From: Paenibacillus hamazuiensis
GTDB lineage: Bacteria; Bacillota; Bacilli; Paenibacillales; NBRC-103111
Direction: 5' to 3'
Assembly: GCF_023276405.1 (NCBI RefSeq)
Contig: NZ_JALRMO010000001.1
Span: 682,001 to 746,000, forward strand
DNA: 64,000 nucleotides
The notes below the pieces were generated by a model that saw nothing but the letters and a program-made list of their open reading frames with translations, searched no databases and was not told the origin of the DNA. The position numbers were made by a program, and so were the translations under genes. This document shows positions 45,053-54,533 of the stretch, piece by piece. Position 1 is the first letter of the stretch. Each line of letters starts with the position of its first letter.

Positions 45053-48000
45053 ATGAGAGAATCCGGCGCATGGCAGCGGTTGAAGACGAGCTTTGAAAAT
45101 CCGCCTGTGGAGGCCCGGTCCGCGCCGTTTTGGGCGTGGAACGATAATTTGCAAAAGGACGAATTGGTGAGGCAAATCGAGGATATGAAGGAGATGGGCA
45201 TCGGCGGCTTTTTCATGCACGCCCGCGACGGCCTGGAAACGGAGTACATGGGCGAAGAGTGGATGGAGGCGGTGGACATCTCCGCACAGACGGCGGAGAG
45301 GCTCGGCATGAAGGCGTGGATGTACGACGAGGACCGCTGGCCTTCGGGTTCCGTAGGTGGCGTCGTTCCTTCGCTTGGCGACGAATACCGCTCGAAGGGG
45401 CTTACGATCGAGGTCACGCGGGAGGCGGCCGCGCCGGACGGGCAGACGGTCGCCCTGTTCAAAGCCCGCATCGATGGAATGGACATATCCGGCTGCGAGC
45501 GGCTTCCGCTGAACGCGGAGCCGCAGCTGCAGGAGGACGAGGCGCTGCTTGTTTTCCGCGTCGAGGTATCCGCTCCGAGCGAGTGGTTCAACGGCCAGGC
45601 GCCGCCGGACAGCTTGAACGAAAATACGGTCCGCGAGTTTATCCGGCGGACGCATGAGGTGTACAAACGGCGCGTCGGCCATCATTTCGGTCGGGCTATC
45701 GAAGGCATTTTCACCGACGAGCCGAGCGTGAACGACCGCCACTGCAAATTTACGGACGGCAGAGGCTGGATTCCATGGACGTACACGTTCCCGGAATTTT
45801 TCGAAGCGCGCCGGGGATATGCGGTTTGGGATGTGCTGCCGTATATCTTTTTCAACGGCGAGCTGTCGTCGATGGCGCGGCACGATTATTGGCGGACCGT
45901 TTCCGAGAAATTTACGGAGGCGTTCACGAAGCAGCTGTACGACTGGTGCGGGCAAAACGGGCTCGCATTCACGGGCCATTATTTGCAAGAGGATAAGCTG
46001 GGGCTCGGCACCCGCGTGTGCGGGGCGATCATGCCCCATTACCGGTATCAGCATGTGCCCGGCATCGACATCTTATGTGAGCGGACCGACGAGCATATGA
46101 CGGTCAAACAGTGCACGAGCGTCGCCAATCAATACGGCCGAAAGCGCGTGATCAGCGAAACGTACGGCTGCGCGGGCTGGGAGTTCACGTTCGAGGGCCA
46201 AAAATGGATCGGCGACTGGCAGTACGTGCTTGGCGTCAACTTCCGCTCCCAGCATTTGGCTTTGTATTCGATCAAAGGCTGCAGGAAGCGGGACTACCCG
46301 CCGGTATTCAATTACAACACGTCGTGGTGGAAATACAGCCGCGTGGTGGAGGATTACTTCGCCCGGCTCGGCGCGGTCCTGTCCGAAGGAGAAGCGGTGC
46401 GGGACGTGCTTGTGCTGCATCCGGCTTCAACCGCCTGGTCGATGCTCGGAGCGAACCCTTACGGCATCCCGAATCGCGGCCGCGACCGCGATATTCCCGG
46501 GATTAACCGGTACGGCGACGAGTTCAACCGGTTTCTGCGCATGCTGCTCGGAGCGCATCACGATTTCGATCTCGGCGACGAGACGATTTTGGCCGAGGTC
46601 GGGGCCGTGCGCGAAGACAGGCTGCATGTGAACCTGGCCGCATACAAGGTCGTCGTGCTGCCGCCGGTGAAGACGATGCTGCGCAGCACGTTCGAGCTGC
46701 TCCTGCAGTTTGCGGATGCCGGCGGGCGGATCATCGCCGTGTCCCCGCTTCCGGCGCTGATCGAAGGGCGCGGCGCTGCGGAGGAGCTGAGCCGGCTGCT
46801 GCAGCATCCCGGCACCGCAATCGTCCGCGAGGAGGAGGAGGCCGTCCGCGAGCTGGACCGGCTCGCTCCGCGGCGCGTATCGATCCGCGGAAAGCACGGC
46901 GCGGAGCAGCCGGAACTGTTGTACTTGCTGCGGCGCGCGGACGACTGCCATACGTTGTTTGTCGTGAACAACGACAGGGAACAAAGCCGCGATGTGCTCA
47001 TTGAGACCGCTGCCGTCGGGCAGGTGGAGGAATGGGACGCGCTGACGGGAGAGGTAAAGCCGGTCCGGGCCTGGCTCGCCCAGGGCAAGCTGCGCTTCCG
47101 CGCGGCGTTCGGCCCCGCCGGCTCCAAGCTGTACGTGATCCGGCCGGGCACGCTGCCTGAGGCTCCGCCTGCGGAGCCGATCCTATTCCATGACCGCGAT
47201 ATATACGCCGCATTCGGCCCATCCTTTCGTTTCAGGCGGACGATGCCCAATGTGCTGACGCTCGATGTATGCTCCTATCGGATCGGAGACGAAGCGTGGT
47301 CCGCGGGGATGGAGGTTTGGCAGGCACAGCGCGAAATCCGGCAGCGGCTCGGGATGAATCAGGTTTACTACAACGGCGGCGTGCAGCGCTACAAATGGAT
47401 CGGCCATGCCCATCCGAAGGACGGCACATACGTGGAGCTGCAGTTCGATTTCCATGTCAGCGAGGTTCCGGCCGGGGTTACGGCGCTCGTTGTGGAAAAC
47501 GCGGAGCGCTTCCGCATCCGGCTTAACGGGGAAGAGGTGGATGCGGCGGCCGACGGCTGGTACATCGACCGGGCGTTTGACCGGATTCCGTTACCGGGGC
47601 TTCGTCAAGGGCCGAACTCGATCGTTTTATCCGGCGCTTATACCCAGGACATCGAGCTGGAGGACATATACCTGATCGGCGATTTCGGAGTGAGCGCGGA
47701 GCGGGTGGTAACCGCCGAGCCGCAGCGGATGCATTCGGGCGATTGGTGCCTGCAAGGATATTTTCATTACTGCGGCAGCATGATTTATGAAGCGGATTAC
47801 GAGCATGAGCCGGAGGAAGGGTACCGGGCCGTGCTGACGCTGGGGAGCTTCTCGGCAGTGACGGCCCTGGTCCGGGTGAACGGGCGGACGGCCGGACACA
47901 TTCCGTGGAAGGCGGCCGACGGACTTGACGTGACCGGATACCTTGAGAAAGGGCACAACGTTTTCGAGCTTGAGGTCATGGGCAGCCCGCGCAACGTGTT

Positions 48001-48151
48001 CGGACCTTTTCACCAGGCGCGGGGCAGGACCCCCGTCACCGAATGGCATTCTTTCCGGAGGGAAGGGACGGAGCATACTCGCGGATACATCGTTCACCCT
48101 TACGGGTTGATGGATCAGGTGCGACTGCTTCGTCTTCCGAAAACCGATTAA
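45053..48151 (+). CDS. Large GH106-like glycoside hydrolase
   Basis: The product (about 1032 residues) is a relative of the 31344 protein, with the opening ARSAPFWAWNDNLQKDELVRQI, MKAWMYDEDRWPSGSVGG near residue 92, EGIFTDEPSVNDRH near residue 220, and C-terminal beta-sandwich domains with carbohydrate-binding features. No signal peptide is visible, so it is intracellular. ATG at 45053 with GGAGGTGGAGG is preferred to 45029. GH106 members cleave alpha-L-rhamnosides, but size and divergence leave the linkage open. It is flanked by the importer and the aldolase. Confidence 0.78.
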   Translation: MRESGAWQRLKTSFENPPVEARSAPFWAWNDNLQKDELVRQIEDMKEMGIGGFFMHARDGLETEYMGEEWMEAVDISAQTAERLGMKAWMYDEDRWPSGSVGGVVPSLGDEYRSKGLTIEVTREAAAPDGQTVALFKARIDGMDISGCERLPLNAEPQLQEDEALLVFRVEVSAPSEWFNGQAPPDSLNENTVREFIRRTHEVYKRRVGHHFGRAIEGIFTDEPSVNDRHCKFTDGRGWIPWTYTFPEFFEARRGYAVWDVLPYIFFNGELSSMARHDYWRTVSEKFTEAFTKQLYDWCGQNGLAFTGHYLQEDKLGLGTRVCGAIMPHYRYQHVPGIDILCERTDEHMTVKQCTSVANQYGRKRVISETYGCAGWEFTFEGQKWIGDWQYVLGVNFRSQHLALYSIKGCRKRDYPPVFNYNTSWWKYSRVVEDYFARLGAVLSEGEAVRDVLVLHPASTAWSMLGANPYGIPNRGRDRDIPGINRYGDEFNRFLRMLLGAHHDFDLGDETILAEVGAVREDRLHVNLAAYKVVVLPPVKTMLRSTFELLLQFADAGGRIIAVSPLPALIEGRGAAEELSRLLQHPGTAIVREEEEAVRELDRLAPRRVSIRGKHGAEQPELLYLLRRADDCHTLFVVNNDREQSRDVLIETAAVGQVEEWDALTGEVKPVRAWLAQGKLRFRAAFGPAGSKLYVIRPGTLPEAPPAEPILFHDRDIYAAFGPSFRFRRTMPNVLTLDVCSYRIGDEAWSAGMEVWQAQREIRQRLGMNQVYYNGGVQRYKWIGHAHPKDGTYVELQFDFHVSEVPAGVTALVVENAERFRIRLNGEEVDAAADGWYIDRAFDRIPLPGLRQGPNSIVLSGAYTQDIELEDIYLIGDFGVSAERVVTAEPQRMHSGDWCLQGYFHYCGSMIYEADYEHEPEEGYRAVLTLGSFSAVTALVRVNGRTAGHIPWKAADGLDVTGYLEKGHNVFELEVMGSPRNVFGPFHQARGRTPVTEWHSFRREGTEHTRGYIVHPYGLMDQVRLLRLPKTD

Positions 48152-48171
48152 CCGCACAGGAGGTTGTTCGC

Positions 48172-49095
48172 ATGACTACGGGTACGATCGCCCAAGGGGT
48201 TTGGCCGACGATGGTCACTCCGTTTACCGGCAACAATGAAATCGACTACGCCGCATTGGAGCAAATGATCGAGTGGTACATCGGGCACGGCGTGGCGGGT
48301 TTGTTTGCCGTCTGCCAATCCAGCGAGATGTTTACCCTCTCCCTGCGGGAGAGGGTGGACCTCGCCCGGTTCGTGCAGCGGCAATCGGCCGGGCGCGTGC
48401 AGGTCATAGCTTCGGGGCATATTTCCGAAACGATCGAGGAACAGATCGCCGAGCTTAACGAGATGGCCGGGACAGGAGTCCGGGCCGTCGTGCTCGTCAG
48501 CAACCGGCTGGCCGCGCAGGACGAACCGGACGATGTCTGGAAGCGAAACGCCGAGCGGCTGCTAAGCTCCGTTCCGGATACCGCGTTTGGCATATACGAA
48601 TGTCCGTATCCGTACAAAAGGCTTATGAGCCCGGAGCTTCTCAGATGGTGCGCGGACACAGGCCGCTTTTTATTTCTGAAGGATACGTGCTGCGATACCG
48701 AACAAATCGGCCGCAAGCTGGAAGCGGCGGGCCGCAGCCGGCTGAACCTGTACAACGCCAACTCGGCCACGCTGCTGGAAAGCGTTCGCCTCGGCGCGCA
48801 CGGGTACAGCGGGGTGATGGCGAATTTTCATCCCGACCTATACGTATGGCTGCTTCGCCATTGGCGGGACCAGCCGGAAAAGGCGGAAAAGCTGCAGGCG
48901 TTCCTCGGTCTGTCGTCCGTCATCGAATGCCGGCATTATCCGGTGAGCGCCAAATACGCCTTGGCCCTTGAGGGCATTCCGATCAAGCTGCATACCCGCA
49001 GCATAGGGGCGGACCGGCTGACCTACGCAAGCCGGCGCGAAGTGGAGCAGCTGTATGCGATGACCGGGTTGTACCGGGAACAATTTATACTTTGA
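48172..49095 (+). CDS. Class I aldolase of the DapA/NAL family
   Basis: The 307-residue protein is a (beta/alpha)8 aldolase: VTPF near residue 15, Tyr142 in GIYECPYPY and Schiff-base Lys170 in FLFLKDTCC. The family includes dihydrodipicolinate synthase, N-acetylneuraminate lyase and keto-deoxy-sugar-acid aldolases. Given the neighbouring sialidase-like and glycosidase genes, a keto-sugar acid is a likelier substrate than a lysine-path one. AGGAGG lies 8 nt before ATG at 48172. It sits between the GH106-like and sialidase-like genes in one run. Confidence 0.9.
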   Translation: MTTGTIAQGVWPTMVTPFTGNNEIDYAALEQMIEWYIGHGVAGLFAVCQSSEMFTLSLRERVDLARFVQRQSAGRVQVIASGHISETIEEQIAELNEMAGTGVRAVVLVSNRLAAQDEPDDVWKRNAERLLSSVPDTAFGIYECPYPYKRLMSPELLRWCADTGRFLFLKDTCCDTEQIGRKLEAAGRSRLNLYNANSATLLESVRLGAHGYSGVMANFHPDLYVWLLRHWRDQPEKAEKLQAFLGLSSVIECRHYPVSAKYALALEGIPIKLHTRSIGADRLTYASRREVEQLYAMTGLYREQFIL

Positions 49096-49156
49096 GGTGT
49101 GTTCAAAAAGCGACGTACCTTTTTGAAAACGACTTTACCTGGAGGAGCCGCCAAAT

Positions 49157-50173
49157 ATGAAGCTGATCCAAGCTGCCAAACAATTTCTGTTCGAAGACGA
49201 CCGGCCGTTTCGAAACTGCCACGCTTCCACCATTGTGGCGTTTCCGAACGGCGACCTGCTCGTCGCTTATTTTGCCGGATCGAAGGAAGGAGCTCCGGAT
49301 GTGGCGATATGGTGTTCGCGAAGAACGAACGGCATATGGTCGAAGCCTTATGTCGCCGCGGACGAGGAAGGGCTCGTTCATTGGAATCCGGTGCTGTTTC
49401 GCAAAGACGACGGGCAAATCGTGCTGCATTACAAGGTCGGGCACCCGATCCCGAAATGGCGCACGCGCGTCGTCGTCTCGGATGACGGAGGTCTTACGTG
49501 GAGCGAGCCGTCCGAGCTCGTGCCGGGCGATGTCGGAGGACGGGGGCCGGTGAAAAACAAGCTCATCCGGCTTCATGACGGAACGTGGCTCGCCCCCGCT
49601 TCCCTCGAGGGCGACGTATGGGACGCGTTCGTCGATATTTCTCACGACGAGGGGAAGACGTGGACGGCCAGCGCGCCGGTGCCGGTCGATCGCGAAAGCC
49701 GCTTGCCGGGACCGCATACGGTGCGGGGCAAAGGGCTCATTCAGCCGACCTTGTGGGAGTCGGAGCCGGGGCACGTGCATATGCTGACGCGAAGCACGGC
49801 CGGGTTCATCTACCGCAGCGACTCGACCGACGCGGGGCGCACCTGGTGTCCGGCCTACAGAACGTATTTGCCCAACAACAACAGCGGCATCGATCTGGCC
49901 CGGATGGACGACGGCACGCTCGTGCTGGCCTACAATCCCGTCGGCATGTACCGGGGCCCGCGGATGCCGCTTCTGCTCAGCGCGTCGCGCGACAACGGGG
50001 AGACGTGGGAGGAGCTGAAGGTGCTCGAAGGAGAATACGTTTCGTATACGCTGCCTTACGAATATGGTGAGTATTCGTATCCGGCCGTCATCAGCGACGG
50101 CAATCGGATATACGTGACATATACATGGAGACGGGAACGAATCGTATGCTGGTCTCTCGAGCTGGAGCTGTAA
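49157..50173 (+). CDS. Asp-box (BNR) sialidase-like beta-propeller protein
   Basis: The 338-residue propeller has four Asp-box motifs: SDDGGLTW near residue 108, SHDEGKTW near 163, STDAGRTW near 225 and SRDNGETW near 275. The N-terminus has FRNCHASTIVAFPNGDLLVAYFAG, common in sialidase-like families. There is no signal peptide. True GH33 sialidases carry three Arg residues, which I cannot fix by eye; rhamnosidase or glucuronate-lyase propellers of similar shape are alternatives. It follows the aldolase by about 60 nt and a perfect terminator follows it. Confidence 0.82.
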   Translation: MKLIQAAKQFLFEDDRPFRNCHASTIVAFPNGDLLVAYFAGSKEGAPDVAIWCSRRTNGIWSKPYVAADEEGLVHWNPVLFRKDDGQIVLHYKVGHPIPKWRTRVVVSDDGGLTWSEPSELVPGDVGGRGPVKNKLIRLHDGTWLAPASLEGDVWDAFVDISHDEGKTWTASAPVPVDRESRLPGPHTVRGKGLIQPTLWESEPGHVHMLTRSTAGFIYRSDSTDAGRTWCPAYRTYLPNNNSGIDLARMDDGTLVLAYNPVGMYRGPRMPLLLSASRDNGETWEELKVLEGEYVSYTLPYEYGEYSYPAVISDGNRIYVTYTWRRERIVCWSLELEL

Positions 50174-50206
50174 GCGCGGGAGGCGGCGCTGCGGCTTCCG
50201 AATAAC

Positions 50207-50253
50207 AAACGGCAGGGATTCCTTGGTGGATAAGGAATCCCTGCCGTTTTTAT
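50207..50253 (+). terminator. Perfect 18-bp terminator
   Basis: AAACGGCAGGGATTCCTT and its exact complement (50232-50249) form an 18-bp stem with a 7-nt loop and a T-run. It ends the catabolic run that contains the sialidase-like gene. Confidence 0.9.
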
Positions 50254-50262
50254 TATTGCTTA

Positions 50263-50362
50263 GGAAATGATGCATGGCTAATTTTTGCAGATCACCGGGG
50301 GCTCCCCCAAAAGTACTCGGAATAGGCTGCAATGGTTCACTTCATTTTTGGGGGATTTGTTC
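50263..50362. repeat. Dispersed intergenic repeat, copy 2
   Basis: TTGCTTAGGAAA, ATGCATGGCTAATTTTTG and GGGGGATTTGTTC recur as at 25963-26024, here split by about 45 additional nucleotides between CCGGGGG and TGGGGGATTTG. It lies directly after the terminator and before the convergent histidine kinase gene. Confidence 0.75.
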
Positions 50363-50373
50363 TGGCCGCCATC

Positions 50374-52173
50374 TTAAGAAACGCCCGCCAGCTTGCCGCC
50401 GTCCGTTTCCCGCTGAAGCGGGACGGAGAATGAAACGGAGGTTCCCCAATTCCGTTTGCTGCGGACGACCAGCCCCCCGTCCTGGCCGTACGCCAGCTTC
50501 AGCCTGCGATTCGTATTGACAAGGCCGATATGCTCGCTCGGCTCGATATCGGCCTGCAGCAAGCCGCGCACCTGGATGAGCCGCTCCCGCTTCATGCCCA
50601 GGCCGTTGTCGACCACGGTGATGCGAAGGCCGGTATCGGACGTTATGATTTTGATCTTGATCCAGCTTTTCCCTCCCCTCTCCTTAATTCCGTGATAAAT
50701 GCTGTTTTCCACCAAAGGCTGGAGAGTCAGCTTCAGCATTTTATAATGCTGAATGTCGCGGGGATCGTATTCCCAGACGATATCGAACAAATCGCGATAG
50801 CGGATTTTTTGAATTTCCAGGTAGCTTTTCGTGTAGCTGATTTCCTGCTCCAAAGTAACGATTTTGCCGGTGGCGCCGAGCGAATATTTCAGCAGATTGG
50901 ACAAATGCTCCAGCATGTGATTCGCTTTGTTCGGTTTGCCTGTAAGCCCCAAAACGACCCAATAGATCGTTTCCAGCGTATTGAACAGGAAGTGGGGGTT
51001 CATCTGGGACTGCAGGGCGGACAGCTCCAATGCCTGCAGCCGGTATTTTTTTTCCGACAACTGTATTTGCAAATAGCTTTGCTCAATGAAGTTTTTGATC
51101 AGCTTCTGGGTGATAAAATCGTATTCGTTCGTTCCCTTGCTTTCTTTCAGCTCCGGCAAAGGAAGCCCGTTCTCCGCAGACTGGATGATGGACACCATGT
51201 TGCGGACATGCCTCAGATTTTGTTTGGTCAGCCAGTATGTGAGGGCAAGCCCGAGCAGAAAGGAGAGCAGCACGCAAATCAAGGTGAAGGTACCGAGCCT
51301 GAACGGAATTTGATTGAGCGAACGCTGCGCGGCGACCGAGTAATACGTCCATCCGTACTGGTTGGAATAGTCCGCCGGTGTCGAGACATAGTAGGATTCC
51401 CCGCCCTTTTGCAGCGTAAACGATTCCTTGGCTTGCACGACCTCGTTCCAATCGATATCGCGAAAGCTGTCCAAAGGCCGGCTTTTCAAAATAATCCGCT
51501 TTCGCTCGTCCGCGATCAATATGGCTTGTCCCGGATACGTTTCGATTGCATGAAGCAGCTTCTCGATGTAATCCGAATATACGTTAAGCACGATCACGCC
51601 GACCGGCTTCGCTTCCAGCACCGAGTATAAATTTTTATAAAACGTCGTCACCGCGACCGGCTTCTGGAACGAATATTGGCGGATTTGCCTCTGCTCGGTC
51701 CAAACGCCGCGGTTGTCCTGATTTTGCACGAAGTTGTCCATCCATTCGACGTCATGAAAACGGTCGAACTTGGCAAGTCCTTCGCCGCTGGCCAGAAATT
51801 GACCGGTATCGTTGCGCACATACACATAAACCGATTCGATGTAAGGCTTGGAGTTCACCGCGACGTTGATGTCGTTTTGCACGGTTTCCAGCAGGCGCAA
51901 ATTGTCCAGCGTCAGCCTTTGGGCGCGCAGCAGCTGCTCCAGCCGGTACATGATTTCCGGGCTGCCGAATTTCAGCTTCAGCCCGTTCATATCGTTGAAT
52001 ATCATCTCCACATTCCGGTCGATTTGGCCGAACAGCTGGGCATTGCTCCGATTTAATTCTCCCTGGATGTACTGCTTCGTGATCAGGCTGCACAGCGTGC
52101 CCAAAATGATGATGGGGATGAGAAGCGGCACCAGAAACTGCAGCAGGTTCTGAACAAATAATTTGCTTTTCAT
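50374..52173 (-). CDS. Sensor histidine kinase, YesM family
   Basis: The 599-residue protein has two membrane segments (about 13-34 and 300-322) around a Cache-like extracellular sensor, a HAMP-like linker, the family H-box LQSQMNPHFLFNTLE near residue 390 and an ATP-binding domain (LVENSIYHGIKERG near 480, DNGLGM near 530). It overlaps the response-regulator gene by 4 nt and so is translationally coupled. In this family the pair usually controls sugar importers, and the next genes downstream of the divergent promoter encode one. Confidence 0.93.
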   Translation of the reverse strand: MKSKLFVQNLLQFLVPLLIPIIILGTLCSLITKQYIQGELNRSNAQLFGQIDRNVEMIFNDMNGLKLKFGSPEIMYRLEQLLRAQRLTLDNLRLLETVQNDINVAVNSKPYIESVYVYVRNDTGQFLASGEGLAKFDRFHDVEWMDNFVQNQDNRGVWTEQRQIRQYSFQKPVAVTTFYKNLYSVLEAKPVGVIVLNVYSDYIEKLLHAIETYPGQAILIADERKRIILKSRPLDSFRDIDWNEVVQAKESFTLQKGGESYYVSTPADYSNQYGWTYYSVAAQRSLNQIPFRLGTFTLICVLLSFLLGLALTYWLTKQNLRHVRNMVSIIQSAENGLPLPELKESKGTNEYDFITQKLIKNFIEQSYLQIQLSEKKYRLQALELSALQSQMNPHFLFNTLETIYWVVLGLTGKPNKANHMLEHLSNLLKYSLGATGKIVTLEQEISYTKSYLEIQKIRYRDLFDIVWEYDPRDIQHYKMLKLTLQPLVENSIYHGIKERGGKSWIKIKIITSDTGLRITVVDNGLGMKRERLIQVRGLLQADIEPSEHIGLVNTNRRLKLAYGQDGGLVVRSKRNWGTSVSFSVPLQRETDGGKLAGVS

Positions 52174-52931
52174 ACCGGCTCCTGCCCCGGCAGCCGGTTG
52201 TTGCGAAATTCGCGCGGACTGACTCCGTAAAACCGTTTGAACGTGCGGGTAAAATTTTTCGCCTGGCTGTAACCGATCAGTTCGCTGACCTCATAGGTTT
52301 TGTACCGGATGTCCATCAGCAGCTCGGCCGCTTTCTTCATCTTGATTTCGACGAGAAAGTCGGAGAAATACTGCCCCGTTTTATCCTTAAAATATTTGCT
52401 GACGTAAAACGGGTTCATATGGACGAGCGCGGCGGCTTCCTCCAGCGTAGCCGTCGCGTAATGCTCCTCGACATAAGCTTTGATGGCGGCGACGACTTTT
52501 CCGTCGAAGGTGGCTGCGGGTTCGGTCTTCTCCTCGTTTGCGGGCATCGGCTTCGATTTGTCGAGCTCCAGCTTCAGGGAGGAAAACGTGCTCAGCAGCT
52601 CGTTGTAGTTGGTAGGCTTCACGATATAGCCCTTTACGTCGTAGGCCAAGGCTTGCTTGGCAAACTCAAAATCCTTATGCCCACTCAAAAAGATAATTTT
52701 CGTCGGCAGCGACGCCTGGCGCAGCTCGCGGGCAAGCTCCAGCCCCGACATGACCGGCATTATGATATCGCAGAGCAGCACATCCGCCGGGTTCGCCAGC
52801 AAGTAATCGAGCGCTTTACGGCCGTTATCGAACTCCGCGACGAGTTCGAAGCCGATCTCATGCCAGGGGAAGTATTGGGATAGTCCGCTGCGAATCTCAA
52901 TTTCATCGTCTACCAGTACGAGTTTGTACAC
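52170..52931 (-). CDS. AraC-type response regulator, YesN family
   Basis: The 253-residue protein has an N-terminal receiver with Asp8-Asp9, phospho-acceptor Asp55 (LLCDIIMPVMSG) and Lys near 105, followed by an AraC DNA-binding domain (about 150-250; EEAAALVHMNPFYVSKYFKD, then VSELIGYSQAKNFTRTFKRFYG). GTG at 52931 is chosen because GGGAGG lies 9 nt upstream. It is the partner of the YesM-like kinase that follows. It is divergent from the importer operon at 53178, and the 246-nt gap between them is the expected operator region. Confidence 0.92.
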   Translation of the reverse strand: MYKLVLVDDEIEIRSGLSQYFPWHEIGFELVAEFDNGRKALDYLLANPADVLLCDIIMPVMSGLELARELRQASLPTKIIFLSGHKDFEFAKQALAYDVKGYIVKPTNYNELLSTFSSLKLELDKSKPMPANEEKTEPAATFDGKVVAAIKAYVEEHYATATLEEAAALVHMNPFYVSKYFKDKTGQYFSDFLVEIKMKKAAELLMDIRYKTYEVSELIGYSQAKNFTRTFKRFYGVSPREFRNNRLPGQEPV

Positions 52932-53177
52932 CCACTGAAACCTCCCATCCATCTTCTGTAAAATAGCATATAAGATATGGACCGCTTCTCACAATATTTC
53001 CAATCTTTTTCTAATAAATAGAGTAGAAAACGCAAAAAAAGATACCTTTTGGTCGAATTTCGTCAAAAACGGATACTAAAACTGATGCGAGAAGACTTTT
53101 TTAAGGAAGGATTTCCTTATATAGTAAGACTGTATCCAATTTACACCAGAAATTCAATTGAATATAGGGGGATTTTT

Positions 53178-54488
53178 ATGAGAAGACGCAACAAATGGAT
53201 TTCGCTTTTATGCATTGCGTCATTGGTCGGTGTCGCCACCGTCGGCTGCGCTACTGCAACAGGTCCGGCTCAGGGAGCGGACGGAGGCAAGGGGAAAAAA
53301 GATGAGGTGACGCTGCGCTTCTCGTGGTGGGGATCGGAGGGGCGGCATAAGGCACTGCTTCAGGCGATCGATCTGTATATGAGCAAAAATCCCCATGTGA
53401 AAATCGAAGCCGAGTACAGCGGTTTCGACGGATATTACCAGAAACTGGTGACCCAATTTGCAGGCCGGACCGCTCCGGACCTTACGCCGCTTTCCGCCGA
53501 CTGGATTGACGATATTGCGGTGAAGGGCGATCTGGTGCTCGACTTGAACAAGCAAAAGGACAATATCAATTTCCAGGCTTTCGACCAGCAGTTCATATCG
53601 AAATATGTCAATATCGGAGGCAAAATCGTCGGCCTGCCGATGGGCGTCAACGGTCTCGTCTTCTCCTACAACAAGGATTTCTTTAAAAAGTTCAACATTC
53701 CGGAGGACACGAAATGGAACTGGAACAACATTAACGAGATCGGCAAACGCGTGCATCAGCAGGATGCGAACGCCTACCTGCTCGGCCCGCTCGAGTTCCG
53801 CACGTTCCTGCAGCCTTATATCGCGCAGAAGACCGGCAAACAGTGGATCGGCGACGACCGGACGCTCGGCTTCGACGCCGCTGTGCTTACGGAGGCTTTT
53901 GCCTTTTACAAAAAGCTGCTCGACGACGGCGTCGTCCAGCCTGTCGCGGAAAGCAGCCTGTACACGGACTTTGCGAAAAACGTCGCCTTCCAGAAAGGAA
54001 ATATCGGCGGGACGTTTGCGCTGGCTTCCAGCATTCCCAGCCTGAAAGCTTTTGTTCCGAGCCTCGACGCGGCGATGTTTCCGATTCCGGATGACGCGAA
54101 AGCGTCTGGCGTGCTCGTTATTCCAAGCAATCCGCTGGCGATCAACAAGGAAACGAAGCATCCCGAGGAAGCGGCCAAATTCGCCAGTTGGCTGCTGACG
54201 GACGTCGAATCGGCGATGGTTCTGAAGGATAATTACAGCGTGCCGCCGAGCGCAGCCAATGCCCAAGCTTTGGCGGACAAGCAGCTCATCGATCCGACCG
54301 TAGCCAAGGCGGTGAAGATCGCGCTCGAGAAGCCCGGAGATCCGGTCAACGGCATCAGCAACAACCAGGAAATCGCCAAGCTGACGAACGATTACATGCA
54401 GCAGGTTGCTTTCGGTCAGCTCACGCCGGATAAGGGTGCCAAAGAGCTGGTGGATCGGGTAACGGATAAGCTGAAAACGATCAAGTAA
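53178..54488 (+). CDS. Extracellular solute-binding protein, family 1
   Basis: The 436-residue sugar-binding lipoprotein has a signal peptide with lipobox VATVGC (Cys near residue 24) and the family 1 pattern: LRFSWWGSEGRHKALLQAIDLY near residue 50, LPMGVNGLVFSYNKDFFKKFNIP near 155-178, and KETKHPEEAAKFASWLL near 325. AGGGGGA lies 5 nt before ATG at 53178; the longer frame has no signal. It is first in the third importer operon, divergent from the YesM/YesN pair that probably regulates it. Confidence 0.94.
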   Translation: MRRRNKWISLLCIASLVGVATVGCATATGPAQGADGGKGKKDEVTLRFSWWGSEGRHKALLQAIDLYMSKNPHVKIEAEYSGFDGYYQKLVTQFAGRTAPDLTPLSADWIDDIAVKGDLVLDLNKQKDNINFQAFDQQFISKYVNIGGKIVGLPMGVNGLVFSYNKDFFKKFNIPEDTKWNWNNINEIGKRVHQQDANAYLLGPLEFRTFLQPYIAQKTGKQWIGDDRTLGFDAAVLTEAFAFYKKLLDDGVVQPVAESSLYTDFAKNVAFQKGNIGGTFALASSIPSLKAFVPSLDAAMFPIPDDAKASGVLVIPSNPLAINKETKHPEEAAKFASWLLTDVESAMVLKDNYSVPPSAANAQALADKQLIDPTVAKAVKIALEKPGDPVNGISNNQEIAKLTNDYMQQVAFGQLTPDKGAKELVDRVTDKLKTIK

Positions 54489-54533
54489 ATAGCAGCGGCA
54501 GTCTGAGCCCACAGAAAGGTAAGGGGATCATTA

